64,000 bases of DNA, from assembly GCF_937891315.1 (NCBI RefSeq), contig NZ_CALAGI010000094.1, positions 4,315-68,314 of the forward strand, given 5' to 3'. The translations under genes were made by a program, and so were the position numbers. The notes beneath the pieces were generated by a model. That model was not told the DNA's origin and did not search any database. It was given only the letters and a program-made list of their open reading frames with translations. Shown here in pieces: positions 1 to 9,004 of this stretch (positions within the stretch are counted from its first letter, which is position 1; each line of letters begins with the position of its first letter). This DNA comes from an uncultured Amaricoccus sp. Its GTDB lineage: Bacteria > Pseudomonadota > Alphaproteobacteria > Rhodobacterales > Rhodobacteraceae.

Positions 1-121
1 GCAGCGTCGCGATCGACTCGCCCTCGTCCGCCGGCCCATAGGCCTGGCTCATCCCCATGCAGCCGAGGCCGATCTCCGACACTTCGAGCCCCTGCGAGCC
101 CAGTTCGCGCTTGCGCGACAT
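1..121 (-). CDS. Aldo/keto reductase, N-terminal part only
   Basis: Only the first 40 or so codons lie in the window; the gene runs off the left edge. The translation MSRKRELGSQGLEVSEIGLG followed by CMGMSQAYG is the classic N-terminal strand of NADPH-dependent aldo/keto reductases of the Tas/YajO type. An upstream in-frame ATG exists at 127, but the GGGAGG Shine-Dalgarno abuts it directly and sits six bases from the ATG at 121, so 121 is the better start. Substrate cannot be told. Confidence 0.85.
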   Translation of the reverse strand, partial: MSRKRELGSQGLEVSEIGLGCMGMSQAYGPADEGESIATL

Positions 122-127
122 CGCCAT

Positions 128-689
128 CCTCCCACGCTCCGGTCCACGGACCTTAGCTCGCGCCACGCGCGCGTCCAGCCTCGCCGGCGCCTCCGTCTCG
201 CGGCGCTGACCCGCGGCTCAGCCCTCCGGCGCGCCGGAAGCCCCGTGAGATCACGCCGCCCCTGGGCCCTCTTCCAGCTTCATATTGGCAGATTCCTGTC
301 TGGCAGGACGAGGGTCCGCGCCAACGGACGGGGCAGTGCCGCCGCGGCTGGAGCCGGAGCGAGGGGAGTCCTCCGGACTCCGGCCGCGGGTTCGCGGCCA
401 ACCGGAGCGCGCGGTGCGCGCGAGTCCTTTCGACTGGCTTTCCGGCTGTTGCCGGAAAACGACTGCTCTCCAGGTTAGCAAACCTGTATGACACCTTGGC
501 GGCGCGAGGCCGGGGCGCGGGTCGTGCCGCTCGTCACGTCCTTGACGCGGACATGCGAACGGGCGCTTCGACGCGGCACGGGCGGGTAAGGGCGAGAACG
601 GCGAGCAAGGCGGCGGCGAGGCAGGGGAGCATGGCGTTTCCTTCCGGCTTCCCACGAAACGCCGGAAGCGCCGCGCGGGTTCCGCGCGG
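128..689. other. Intergenic region without a convincing gene
   Basis: This 562-base gap holds one copy of a dispersed repeat (about 205-345) and a perfect stem-loop at 365-381 (GGAGTCC, loop TCC, GGACTCC). The reading frames here are arginine/proline-rich in several frames at once, as expected for non-coding GC-rich DNA, and none has a good ribosome binding site. It contains the promoter of the leftward aldo/keto reductase gene. Confidence 0.6.
205..345 (-). repeat. Dispersed intergenic repeat family 1, copy A
   Basis: Read on the minus strand this stretch matches 33455-33588 over about 130 bases, with blocks such as CCTCGTCCTGCC, CTGCCAATATGAA, CTGGAAGA, GGCGGCGTG, CTTCCGGCGCGC and GGAGGGCTGAGCC in the same order and nearly the same spacing. 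A further short match (GTTGGCCGCGA) lies beyond about 390. The copies are inverted relative to each other and 33 kb apart. Both contain an ATG reading MKLEE; here it stops after ten codons. No terminal repeats or target duplications are obvious. Confidence 0.75.
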
Positions 690-1091
690 TCAGTGACGCT
701 CGTCGTCGCGGCCGGGCAGGGCGTGGTCCATCAGCGCCTCCAGGGGCACGGAGCGCAGGGTTGCCTTGTGGGTGCTGGCCAGCACGACCTTGGGCGCGAC
801 CCCGGCGAGCCAGGCCTCCTTCCAGCGGTCGGCGCAGAGGCACCAGCGGTCGCCGGGGCGGAGGCCGGTGAAGCCGAACTCCGGCCGGGGCGTGGCGAGA
901 TCGTTGCCGCGCGCCCGGGAAAAGGCGAGGAACTCCGCGGTCACCCGGACGCAGACGGTATGCCGGCCCCGGTCCGACGGTCCGGTGTCGCAGCGGCCGT
1001 TGCGGAAGAACCCGGTGATCGGATCGTAGGCGCAGGGTTTGAGCGGCCCATCGAGGACATTGACGCTCTCGGAGATCTCGTCCTGGGTCAT
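690..1091 (-). CDS. DUF2237 family protein
   Basis: The 133-residue protein is a single DUF2237 domain, about the usual length of the family. Recognisable signatures are NVLDGPLKPCAYDPITGFFR near the N-terminus, then HTVCVRVTAEFLAFSRARGN, TPRPEFGF and GDRWCLCADRWKEAWLAGVA. Several conserved cysteines are kept (PCAYDP, the CD pair, CVRV, WCLC). The family is small, soluble and of unknown biochemical function. It is transcribed leftward, just downstream of the AttEFGH-like operon with a short gap, and may be co-transcribed with it. Confidence 0.88.
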   Translation of the reverse strand: MTQDEISESVNVLDGPLKPCAYDPITGFFRNGRCDTGPSDRGRHTVCVRVTAEFLAFSRARGNDLATPRPEFGFTGLRPGDRWCLCADRWKEAWLAGVAPKVVLASTHKATLRSVPLEALMDHALPGRDDERH

Positions 1092-1101
1092 CGGAAGTCC
1101 G

Positions 1102-2163
1102 TCATTGGTATCCCGTCATTTCCAGATAGCCGCGTCCCGGGTGGCTGCCCGTGATCCGGATCGGCCCCTCCCAATAGGGAAAGAGCGTGCCCATCCAGCT
1201 TTGCGCGTTCAGGGGCGCGGTGTCCACCACGAGCCGATGATTCGGGATCTCGATATGCCAGGCCGTCGGAACGCTTCGGCCGGCGACCTCGGTCTCGGCG
1301 CGCTGCGACAAGCTGATCTCGCCGGGGCGGAGCGGGGTCGCGGCGCCATCCGGGTCGATCCATGTGCCGACGAGGAAGGGCGGCGCCGTCCGGGCGCGCA
1401 TGCGATAGAGCATCACCTTGGCGCCGTCGTCGAGATGCAGCGCGAACCAGTCCCAGCCGAGTTGATCCTCGGTCAGCGGTTGCGAGGACCATTCGCGGTC
1501 GAGCCAGGCCTCGCCGGTCACGGCGGTCGCGCGCCCGTCGAGGGTGAGGGTGCCGTCGACGCGGTAGAACGGCTGGCTGTAGTAGTAGGAGGCCTGGCCC
1601 TGCTCGGATTTGACGCTGTGGCCGCCGTCACCCTGAAGCACCGGGGGTCGGGCGGCGGTGGCGTGGAGATCATAGGCGAAATCCTCGCCACGGGCGCGGA
1701 CGCGGATGTCCGCGAGCGCGTCCGACCCCGGGGTGGGCGACGCGATCATCTCCCAATCGTCGATCCAGGCGTGGAACGGGTCCAGCGTCACCCCGGCCTG
1801 CCCGACGCCGCCGCGGGCGAAGGTCTCCGCGAAGCGGTGGGTGGCGTCGCTGGTCGCCGCGGCGTGGCCCATCCAGATCGCCGTGCTGGCCCAGCCGTCG
1901 GGCTCGGCGCCCGGCGCCAGGGCGGATCGGAACAAGGTCCATTGCGCGCCGTAGTCCGCGCCGTCCGCGTCGCGCAGGTTGGCGGTGAGATACCACCATT
2001 CGACGCGGAAGCCGGGATGCGCGCCATGGTCGCGGGGGAACGCGACATGCGCCGGCGCGGTGACCGGAAGGAAGTCCGTGGCGGGGCCGCCGAGACCGGC
2101 GAAGCCCTGCGCGAAAGCCGCCGTTGGCAAGAATATGAGCGTCAGAAAAGCCCTAGCGTTCAT
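1102..2163 (-). CDS. AttH-like lipocalin-fold protein (CrtC family)
   Basis: A 353-residue exported protein of the AttH/CrtC-like lipocalin family. The N-terminus MNARAFLTLIFLPTAAFAQG is a signal peptide with an AFA-Q cleavage site. The body carries family signatures: HPGFRVEWWYLTANL, the YYYSQPFYRVDGTL stretch, EAWLDREWSSQPL and QLGWDWFALHLDDG. In attachment-type (AttEFGH) operons this component accompanies an ABC ATPase and an FtsX-like permease, the same order as here, so it is probably the periplasmic partner of that exporter. The longer frame begins at a TTG at 2169; the ATG at 2163 fits the signal peptide better. Its start overlaps the permease end. Confidence 0.85.
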   Translation of the reverse strand: MNARAFLTLIFLPTAAFAQGFAGLGGPATDFLPVTAPAHVAFPRDHGAHPGFRVEWWYLTANLRDADGADYGAQWTLFRSALAPGAEPDGWASTAIWMGHAAATSDATHRFAETFARGGVGQAGVTLDPFHAWIDDWEMIASPTPGSDALADIRVRARGEDFAYDLHATAARPPVLQGDGGHSVKSEQGQASYYYSQPFYRVDGTLTLDGRATAVTGEAWLDREWSSQPLTEDQLGWDWFALHLDDGAKVMLYRMRARTAPPFLVGTWIDPDGAATPLRPGEISLSQRAETEVAGRSVPTAWHIEIPNHRLVVDTAPLNAQSWMGTLFPYWEGPIRITGSHPGRGYLEMTGYQ

Positions 2164-4567
2164 TGCCAAAGCTCCGCAACAGGTCCGTGGGCGCGGCGCG
2201 GGCGAGGCGCCAGACCGGCCAGGCGGCGGCGAGGCAGGCGGTGGCGAGGGCGAGCGCGAAAAGCGAGAGCCATTTGCCGGGAAAGAGGATGATCGGCAGG
2301 CGCCAGCCGAAGGCGAGCGGATTGATCACCGCCGTCAGCACCCAGGCGACGGCGAGGCCGAGCGGCAGGGCGGCGAGCGCGGTCAGGGCGGCGAGGCCGA
2401 GCGCCTTGGCCATTTCGAGCCCGGCGAGGCGGCGGCGGGTGAGGCCGAGCGCCCAGAGCGGCGCGAGGCGGGCCAGCCGCTGGTCCGCGAGGGTGAGGAG
2501 ATTCGCCAGCAGCGCGACGCCGGCGACGCTGAGGGTCAGCGCGTTGAGCGCCACGGTCACGGCGAAGGTCTTGTCGAAGACGCGGCGCGACACCTCCTTG
2601 ATCGCCCGCTGGTCCACCACCACCGGCGGCGGAGCGAAGGCGGCGCGGAGATCGGCGGTCAGCGCGGCGGCGCGGTCCGGCGCGACGCGCACCGCCACGC
2701 GCCGCCGCTCGGCGTCCGGCCAGTCGGCGAGCGCGCTGAGTCCGACCATGATCTGGCCTTCGGGGTTGCCGTAGTCGGGATAGATCGCGGCGATGGTCAG
2801 GCGGCGCGGGCCGCCCGGCGCCGGGATTTCGATCACGTCGCCCGGGCGGAGGTCGAGCCGCGTCGCGAGCTGTTCGGACGCGAGCGCGGCGTCGCCGGTC
2901 GCCACGCGGTCCCAGGGGTCGGCGAGCGCCGCCTTGAGCGGCCAGTTCTCGCGGTAGGTCGGATCGTCGCGAAAGCCGTGGATTTCGAGCGGCGCGTCGG
3001 CGAGGCGGGTGCGCGCGCTCCAGATGGGCAATGTCGCGGTGACGTCGGGCCGCGCTTCGAGCCAGGCGGCGACGGCCCGCGCCTGGTCGGCATCGGTGGC
3101 GGTGACATAGATCTCGGCCGCGAGGCGCCGATCGAGCCAGCCGAGGAAGGTCTCGCGGAAGCTGCCGACCATGGTACCGACCCCGACATTCACCCCGAGC
3201 GCCAGCAGGAGGGCCATGAGCGCGAGCGAAAGGCCGGTCAGTTCCTGCCGCCCGTCGGCCCAGGCCCATTGCGCCACCGGCCCGCGCGCTGTCCGGGAAC
3301 CGAGCGAGAGCGCGGCGGAGAGCGCGGCGGGCAGGGCCAGCGCGGCGGACAGGAGCAGCGCGCCCATCACGGCGAAGCCGGCGACGAGGCCGTCGCCGAA
3401 GGCGAGGAGCGCCAGCCCGCAGGCGGCGAGCGCGGCGGCGCCTGCGAGTTCCGTTCGCAGGGCGCGGCGACGGGCGGCGACCCAGGCGAGCGGGCGGGCG
3501 ACGGCGAGCGGCGGCAAGGTCCAGGCGCGCCAGAGGCTGGTCGCCGAGGCGGCCAGCGCGCCGAGCAGGGCGATGCCGAGCCCGGCGAGCCACCAGTCGA
3601 GGCCCAGCGACAGGCTGCCCGGCACGGTGGCGCCGTAGAGGCCGTCGAGCGACGCGGCGACGTCGGGCAGAAGCGCCGCCGCGATGCCATAGCCGGCGAC
3701 GACGCCGATCGCGCCCGCGATCAGCGCGAGCGCGCTCATCTCGGCCAGCAGCGCGAGCGTCAGGACCCGCGCCGGCACGCCGCAGGCGCGCAGCGTGCGC
3801 AGCGTCGGACGGCGCTGCTCGAAGGCGAGGCCGATGGCGGAATAGACGATGAACAACCCGACGACGAAGCTGAGAAAGCCGAAGGCGGTCAGGTTGAGGT
3901 GAAAGCTGTCGGTCAGTCGCGCGAGGTCGCTCTCGCGCCCCGGCGGCTCGATCCGGAGGCGGCCGATGAGATCGGCGGGCAGGGGGCGGTCGGCGTCCTC
4001 GGCCGGCAGGAGCAGGCGCGAGACCTCGCCATGCGTGCCGAGCAGCGCCTCGGCGCGGCCGATGTCGGTGACGATGGTGTCGGGCGGGACGGTCTCGACC
4101 GGTTCGGGGGGCGGGAGTCCCGATGCGCCGGCGACGAGGGCGGCTGTCGCGGGCGCGACGAGCGCGCGGCCGGGCGGCAGGAGGAAGTCGCGAACCGCGG
4201 TCCCGCCGGCTTCCGGGCCGACGGCGCCGGGCGGCAGGGTCAGGGGATCGATGCCGATGACCCGCAGGCGCGTGTTGCCCTGGCGCCAGTCGCCTTCGAG
4301 CACGGGCGAGACCTTCCAGCCGGCGCGGCGGAGCGCGACATAATTGGCGAGGGGGAAGTTCCGGCCGTCGCGCGCCTCGATCCGGGCGACGCCGCCACCG
4401 CCGAGCACCGCCTCGGCCGCGGCGTAGCTGGCGCGGGCTTGCGTGTTCAGCGCCTGAACCCCGGTCCACAACGCGGTGGCGACCGCGAGCCCGGTGAGCA
4501 GCGTTGCGAGTTCCAGCGGATGGCGCCGCCAGTGGCCGAGGAGCGCGGCGAGGACGGCGCGGATCAT
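2153..4567 (-). CDS. FtsX-type ABC transporter permease (AttF/AttG-like)
   Basis: This 804-residue integral membrane protein has the double FtsX-domain architecture of the MacB/LolCE class. There is one N-terminal membrane segment (TLLTGLAVATALWTGVQAL), a periplasmic domain, several transmembrane helices near residues 240-460, a second periplasmic domain, and three helices at the end. The start at 4567 overlaps the ATPase stop codon (ATGA), showing translational coupling. The frame extends far upstream antisense to putA but the protein clearly begins at MIRAVLAALLGHWRRHP. It probably drives export or extraction of a lipid-like or lipoprotein cargo with the neighbouring AttH-like protein; the cargo is unknown. 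Confidence 0.87.
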   Translation of the reverse strand: MIRAVLAALLGHWRRHPLELATLLTGLAVATALWTGVQALNTQARASYAAAEAVLGGGGVARIEARDGRNFPLANYVALRRAGWKVSPVLEGDWRQGNTRLRVIGIDPLTLPPGAVGPEAGGTAVRDFLLPPGRALVAPATAALVAGASGLPPPEPVETVPPDTIVTDIGRAEALLGTHGEVSRLLLPAEDADRPLPADLIGRLRIEPPGRESDLARLTDSFHLNLTAFGFLSFVVGLFIVYSAIGLAFEQRRPTLRTLRACGVPARVLTLALLAEMSALALIAGAIGVVAGYGIAAALLPDVAASLDGLYGATVPGSLSLGLDWWLAGLGIALLGALAASATSLWRAWTLPPLAVARPLAWVAARRRALRTELAGAAALAACGLALLAFGDGLVAGFAVMGALLLSAALALPAALSAALSLGSRTARGPVAQWAWADGRQELTGLSLALMALLLALGVNVGVGTMVGSFRETFLGWLDRRLAAEIYVTATDADQARAVAAWLEARPDVTATLPIWSARTRLADAPLEIHGFRDDPTYRENWPLKAALADPWDRVATGDAALASEQLATRLDLRPGDVIEIPAPGGPRRLTIAAIYPDYGNPEGQIMVGLSALADWPDAERRRVAVRVAPDRAAALTADLRAAFAPPPVVVDQRAIKEVSRRVFDKTFAVTVALNALTLSVAGVALLANLLTLADQRLARLAPLWALGLTRRRLAGLEMAKALGLAALTALAALPLGLAVAWVLTAVINPLAFGWRLPIILFPGKWLSLFALALATACLAAAWPVWRLARAAPTDLLRSFGNER

Positions 4568-5217
4568 GCGAGCCGGCCCGCGCGCAGGGTGACGCGCCGG
4601 TCGAGCCGGGCGGCGAGGCGGGCGCTGTGGGTGACCATCAGCAGGCTCGCGCCGGCGACGGCGACGAGGCCGAGCAGCAGGTCGAGCACCGCGTCGCCGG
4701 TCGCCTCGTCGAGATTGCCGGTGGGCTCGTCGGCGAGAATGAGGCCGGGGCGCGCGGCGAGCGCGCGGCCGATCGCCACCCGTTGCTGCTGACCGCCCGA
4801 GAGTTCCTCGGGGTAGCGGGCGAGGAGCGGGGCGAGGCCGAGGCGCCCCGCCAGCTCCCGCTGCCAGGCGGGATCGAGCCGGCCGGCGAGGCGGGCCTGG
4901 AAGGCGAGGTTCGCGGCGACGTCGAGGCTGGGGATCAGGTTGAACTGCTGGAAGACGAGGCCGATCGTCTCGCGGCGGAGGCGCGCGCGGCCGGCGTCGC
5001 CGAGCGCGGTGACGATCGCCGGGCCGACGCGGATTTCGCCCGAATCCACCGAATCGAGGCCGGCGATCAGATGGAGAAGCGTGCTCTTGCCGCTGCCCGA
5101 TTCCCCGGTGAGCGCGAGGCTGGCCCCGACGGCGAGGTCGAGGGAGGCGTCGCGCAGCACGGGTTCGTCGCCGCCGGCGGCGACATAAGCCTTTGAAACG
5201 GATCGCACCGACAGCAT
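4564..5217 (-). CDS. ABC transporter ATP-binding protein (AttE-like, LolD/MacB class)
   Basis: A 217-residue ABC ATPase. Walker A is GESGSGKST, the Q-loop is VFQQFNLIPSL, the signature is [16 protein letters not shown], Walker B is LILADEPTGNLD and the H-loop is MVTHS. The NLDEATG string after Walker B is typical of the LolD/MacB group that pairs with FtsX-like permeases. It is the first gene of a leftward three-gene operon with the permease and the AttH-like protein. The start at 5217 gives MLSVRSVSKAY. The ORF continues upstream without a stop, but that part is antisense to putA and not protein-like. Confidence 0.9.
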   Translation of the reverse strand: MLSVRSVSKAYVAAGGDEPVLRDASLDLAVGASLALTGESGSGKSTLLHLIAGLDSVDSGEIRVGPAIVTALGDAGRARLRRETIGLVFQQFNLIPSLDVAANLAFQARLAGRLDPAWQRELAGRLGLAPLLARYPEELSGGQQQRVAIGRALAARPGLILADEPTGNLDEATGDAVLDLLLGLVAVAGASLLMVTHSARLAARLDRRVTLRAGRLA

Positions 5218-5304
5218 CCTGGCCCGCCCTAGCTTTGCCCCATCGCATCTAGCACGGCGTCCCGGTATAGACAGCCGGCCTTTCAAACCGGGTATGATCC
5301 GACC

Positions 5305-8300
5305 ATGACCGACGCTCCGACGCTGCTCGGCGACCCGCGGGCCGCCATTCGCGACCGGACCTACGCCGACGAGACGGCGTTGGTCCGTGATCTGATCGGT
5401 GAGACCCGCCTTGACGCCGCGGCGCGCGAGGCGATCGTGGCGCGGGCGGCGGCGCTGGTCGTCAAGGTGCGCGAGCGGTCCTCGCCGAGCGTCATGGAAG
5501 CCTTCCTCGCCGAATACGGCCTGTCGACCGAGGAGGGCGTCGGCCTCATGTGCCTCGCCGAGGCCTTGTTGCGGGTGCCGGACGCCGAGACCATCGACGA
5601 ACTGATCGCCGACAAGATCGAGCCCTCGAACTGGGGGGCGCATCTCGGGCAGTCGAGTTCGAGCCTCGTCAACGCGGCGACCTGGGGGCTGATGTTGTCG
5701 GGACGGGTGCTCGACGACGATCCGGGGCGGCCGGCGGCGGCGCTGCGCAGCATGGTGCGGCGCCTCGGCGAGCCGGTGGTGCGCGCGGCCGTGGGGCGGT
5801 CGATCAAGCTCATGGGCCGGCAGTTCGTGCTCGGCGAGACCATCGGCGGGGCGATGGCGCGCGCGCGGGGGCTGGAGACCAAGGGCTACGCCTATTCCTA
5901 CGACATGCTCGGCGAGGCGGCGCGGACCGAGGCGGACGCGCTGCGCTATGCCCGTGCCTATGCCGATGCGATCAAGGCGATCAGCGCGCGGGCGACCGGC
6001 GACGCGCGGACCAGCCCCGGCATCTCGGTCAAGCTCTCGGCGCTGCATCCGCGCTACGAATGGATCCATCGGGGCGAGGTCATGAAGGTGCTGGTGCCGC
6101 GCGCGCTGGAACTCGCGCGCGCCGCCGCCCGGGCCGGGATCGGCTTCAATATCGACGCGGAGGAGGCCGAACGCCTCGACCTGTCGCTCGACGTGATCGA
6201 GGCGATGCTCTGCGTGCCGGGCCTCGCCGGCTGGGACGGGTTCGGCGTGGTGGTGCAGGCCTATGGCCGGCGCGCCGGGGCGGTGATCGACTGGGTCCAC
6301 GCGCTCGCCACCCGGCTCGACCGGCGGGTGATGGTGCGACTGGTCAAGGGCGCCTACTGGGACGCCGAGGTGAAGCTGGCGCAGGAGCGCGGCGTGCCGG
6401 ACTTCCCGGTCTTCACCCGCAAGTCTCACACCGACGTCGGCTACATCGCGAACGCGCGGAAGCTTCTCGGGATGCGCGACCGCGTCTATCCGCAATTCGC
6501 GACCCACAACGCCCATACGATGGCGGCCGTGCTGGCGATGGCCGGCGACCGGCACGGCTTCGAGTTCCAGCGGCTGCATGGCATGGGCGAGGCGTTGCAC
6601 GAGATCGTGCGCGAGGGCGAGGGCACGCGCTGCCGGATATACGCGCCGGTCGGGGCGCATCGCGATCTGCTCGCCTATCTCGTGCGGCGGTTGCTGGAGA
6701 ACGGCGCCAATTCCTCCTTCGTGAACCAGATCGTCGACAAGAGCCTCGCGCCCGAGCTGATCGCCGCCGATCCGATCGCCGAGGCGGAGGCGGCGATAGG
6801 TCCGAATTCCGGCATCCTCGCGCCGTCCGAACTTTTCACGCCGCGACGCAACGCACGCGGCTGGAACGTGAACGAGCCCGCCTCGATCGCGCCGCTGCTC
6901 GCCGCGCGCGAAGGATGGAAGACGCGGCGCTGGCGGGCGGGCGGCGACGGGGAAGGGCGCGAGGTCGTGAACCCGGCCGATCCGACGGACCTTGTCGGCC
7001 ATGTCGTCGAGGCGACGCCGGACGAGGTCGCCGCCGCGCTCGCCGGGGCCGAGGCAGCCTTCGCCGGCTGGTCCGCGACGCCGGCGCCGGAGCGCGCCGC
7101 GATCCTGCGCCGCGCGGCCGATCTCTATGAGGAAAACGTCGCGGAACTGGTCGCGCTCTGCGCGCGGGAGGCGGGCAAGACGCTGGCCGATGCCATTTCC
7201 GAGCTGCGCGAGGCGGTGGATTTCCTGCGCTATTACGCTGACGCGGCGGAGGGCGCGGAGGGCATGGGTCGCGGCGTGATGGTCTGCGTCAGCCCGTGGA
7301 ACTTCCCGCTCGCCATCTTCACCGGCCAGGTCGCCGCCTGCCTCGGCGCCGGGAACTGCGTCATCGCCAAGCCCGCCGAACAGACGCCGCTGATCGCCGC
7401 CCGAGCCGTCGAGTTGTTGCGCGCCGCGGGGCTGCCCGAAGGCGTGCTCTGGCTGTTGCCGGGCGATGGCCCGACCGTCGGCGGGCCGCTGACCGCGGCG
7501 CCGGGCATCGCCGGGGTCTGCTTCACCGGCTCGACCGAGGTGGCACGGTTGATCCATCGCGCGCTGGCCGACAACGCGGCGCCGGACGCGGTCCTGATCG
7601 CCGAGACCGGCGGGCTCAATGCGATGATCGTCGATTCCACCGCGCTGACCGAGCAGGTGGTGCGCGATATCCTTGCTTCGGCCTTCCAGTCCGCCGGCCA
7701 GCGCTGTTCCGCGCTGCGCGTGCTCTATGTGCAGGAGGAGGCGCGGCAAAGGGTGCTGGAGATGCTGGCCGGCGCGATGCGGACGCTGGTGATCGGCAAC
7801 CCGTGGGACAGCGCCACCGACGTCGGCCCGGTGATCGACGCCGAGGCCGAGGACGGCATCAAGGCCTATCTCGATGACCAGACGCGCGCCGGGCACCTGC
7901 TGGAGACGCGGCCGGTGCCCGACACCGGCCGCTTCGTGCCGCCGAGCGTCGTCGCCGTCCCCGGCATCGCGGCGGTCGAACGCGAGATCTTCGGGCCGGT
8001 GCTGCATGTCGCGGGCTTTCGCGCGACGGATCTCGACGCGGTGGTGGACGCGATCAACGCCCGCGGCTTCGGCCTGACCGCCGGGCTGCACAGCCGGATC
8101 GACGACAGGGTGGAGCGGCTGACCTCGCGGCTGCGGATCGGCAATATCTACGTGAATCGAAACCAGATCGGCGCCATCGTCGGCTCGCAGCCGTTTGGCG
8201 GCGAGGGCCTGTCCGGCACCGGGCCGAAGGCGGGGGGGCCGCTCTACCTGCCGCGGCTGACCCGCGCGGCGGAGGGGCAGGCGTCGGATGCCACGCCCGG

Positions 8301-8889
8301 TGGGCTCGCGATCCCGGCGGCGGCGATCGAGGCCGCCTTCGCCGGGCTGGCGCTCTGGGACGCGGACGACCGGATCGGCCTGCTGCGCGCGCTGCTTCCG
8401 GCGTCGCCCGCGCTCGAGGCCGCGGCGCGCGTGCCCTGGGCGCCGCGCGACCTGCCGGGGCCGACCGGCGAGAGCAACCGCCTGACGCTGCATCCGCGCG
8501 GCCGGGTGCTCTGCCTCGGCGCCGGGCCGGACGTGGTGCTGGCGCAGGCGACGCAGGCGCTCGCCGCCGGCAACGCGGTGGTCGCGGTGGCGGTCGAAAG
8601 CCGGGCGGCGCTCGCCCCCTTCGCCAAGGCGGGCCTGCCGGTCGCGGCGCTCGAAGGCCAGGTGGCGGCGGCCGATCTCGCGGCGCTGGCCGATCTGGCG
8701 CTGGTCGCGGCGCGGGGGCCGACGGACTGGCTGCGGACGCTGCGCCGGGCCCTCGCCGCCCGCGCCGGGGCGATCGTGCCGCTGGAGACCGCGCTGATCG
8801 CGCCCGAACGCTATTGCCTCGAGCGTCACCTCTGTATCGACACCACCGCCGCCGGCGGAAACGCGAGCCTGCTGGCGGAGAGCGCCTGA
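5305..8889 (+). CDS. putA: Bifunctional proline dehydrogenase / L-glutamate gamma-semialdehyde dehydrogenase
   Basis: PutA oxidises proline to glutamate in two steps. The 1194-residue protein lacks the N-terminal ribbon-helix-helix DNA-binding domain of enteric PutA, so it is a catalytic-only form. The PRODH barrel (about 90-440) contains RLVKGAYWDAEVK, FATHNAHT and EFQRLHGMGE. The aldehyde dehydrogenase domain (about 500-980) contains CVSPWNFPLAIFTGQ, the general base in IAETGGLNA (Glu767) and the catalytic cysteine in FQSAGQRCSALR (Cys801). A degenerate ALDH-like C-terminal domain follows from about 1000. It is divergent from the exporter operon. A separate regulator must control it; the Lrp-type gene at 20.4 kb is one candidate by family only. 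Confidence 0.97.
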   Translation: MTDAPTLLGDPRAAIRDRTYADETALVRDLIGETRLDAAAREAIVARAAALVVKVRERSSPSVMEAFLAEYGLSTEEGVGLMCLAEALLRVPDAETIDELIADKIEPSNWGAHLGQSSSSLVNAATWGLMLSGRVLDDDPGRPAAALRSMVRRLGEPVVRAAVGRSIKLMGRQFVLGETIGGAMARARGLETKGYAYSYDMLGEAARTEADALRYARAYADAIKAISARATGDARTSPGISVKLSALHPRYEWIHRGEVMKVLVPRALELARAAARAGIGFNIDAEEAERLDLSLDVIEAMLCVPGLAGWDGFGVVVQAYGRRAGAVIDWVHALATRLDRRVMVRLVKGAYWDAEVKLAQERGVPDFPVFTRKSHTDVGYIANARKLLGMRDRVYPQFATHNAHTMAAVLAMAGDRHGFEFQRLHGMGEALHEIVREGEGTRCRIYAPVGAHRDLLAYLVRRLLENGANSSFVNQIVDKSLAPELIAADPIAEAEAAIGPNSGILAPSELFTPRRNARGWNVNEPASIAPLLAAREGWKTRRWRAGGDGEGREVVNPADPTDLVGHVVEATPDEVAAALAGAEAAFAGWSATPAPERAAILRRAADLYEENVAELVALCAREAGKTLADAISELREAVDFLRYYADAAEGAEGMGRGVMVCVSPWNFPLAIFTGQVAACLGAGNCVIAKPAEQTPLIAARAVELLRAAGLPEGVLWLLPGDGPTVGGPLTAAPGIAGVCFTGSTEVARLIHRALADNAAPDAVLIAETGGLNAMIVDSTALTEQVVRDILASAFQSAGQRCSALRVLYVQEEARQRVLEMLAGAMRTLVIGNPWDSATDVGPVIDAEAEDGIKAYLDDQTRAGHLLETRPVPDTGRFVPPSVVAVPGIAAVEREIFGPVLHVAGFRATDLDAVVDAINARGFGLTAGLHSRIDDRVERLTSRLRIGNIYVNRNQIGAIVGSQPFGGEGLSGTGPKAGGPLYLPRLTRAAEGQASDATPGGLAIPAAAIEAAFAGLALWDADDRIGLLRALLPASPALEAAARVPWAPRDLPGPTGESNRLTLHPRGRVLCLGAGPDVVLAQATQALAAGNAVVAVAVESRAALAPFAKAGLPVAALEGQVAAADLAALADLALVAARGPTDWLRTLRRALAARAGAIVPLETALIAPERYCLERHLCIDTTAAGGNASLLAESA

Positions 8890-8901
8890 CCGGTCCCTGG
8901 A

Positions 8902-9004
8902 GCGACATCCAACCAGACGGAATGGTCTGGTGGCCAATATATGACGTCAAATCAAGACTCTGGAGTGGACGAGCCGGCTCTGCCGGATCGGACTCCGTTC
9001 CGGA
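8902..9004. repeat. Dispersed intergenic repeat family 2, copy 1
   Basis: About 103 bases align with 36201-36303: an imperfect palindrome first (CCAACCAGACGG/TGGTCTGGTGG here), then a block ending CCGGATCGGAC-TCCGTTCCGGA. A shorter, partial copy lies at 15255-15292. The right half covers the last 17 or so codons of the leftward Nudix gene, so the element supplies that protein's C-terminus. It also occupies the 3' junction between convergent putA and the Nudix gene, where a hairpin element could end transcription both ways. Confidence 0.7.

Noticed and set aside
1979..4792. Long plus-strand open frame (937 codons) opposite the ABC permease
   Set aside because: Composition is Arg/Gly/Glu-rich low complexity and it is antisense to a clear membrane protein; a GC-rich shadow frame.
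5218..8937. Upstream extension of the AttE-like ATPase frame across putA
   Set aside because: The extension is antisense to PutA and lacks any family motif; the ATPase starts at 5217.
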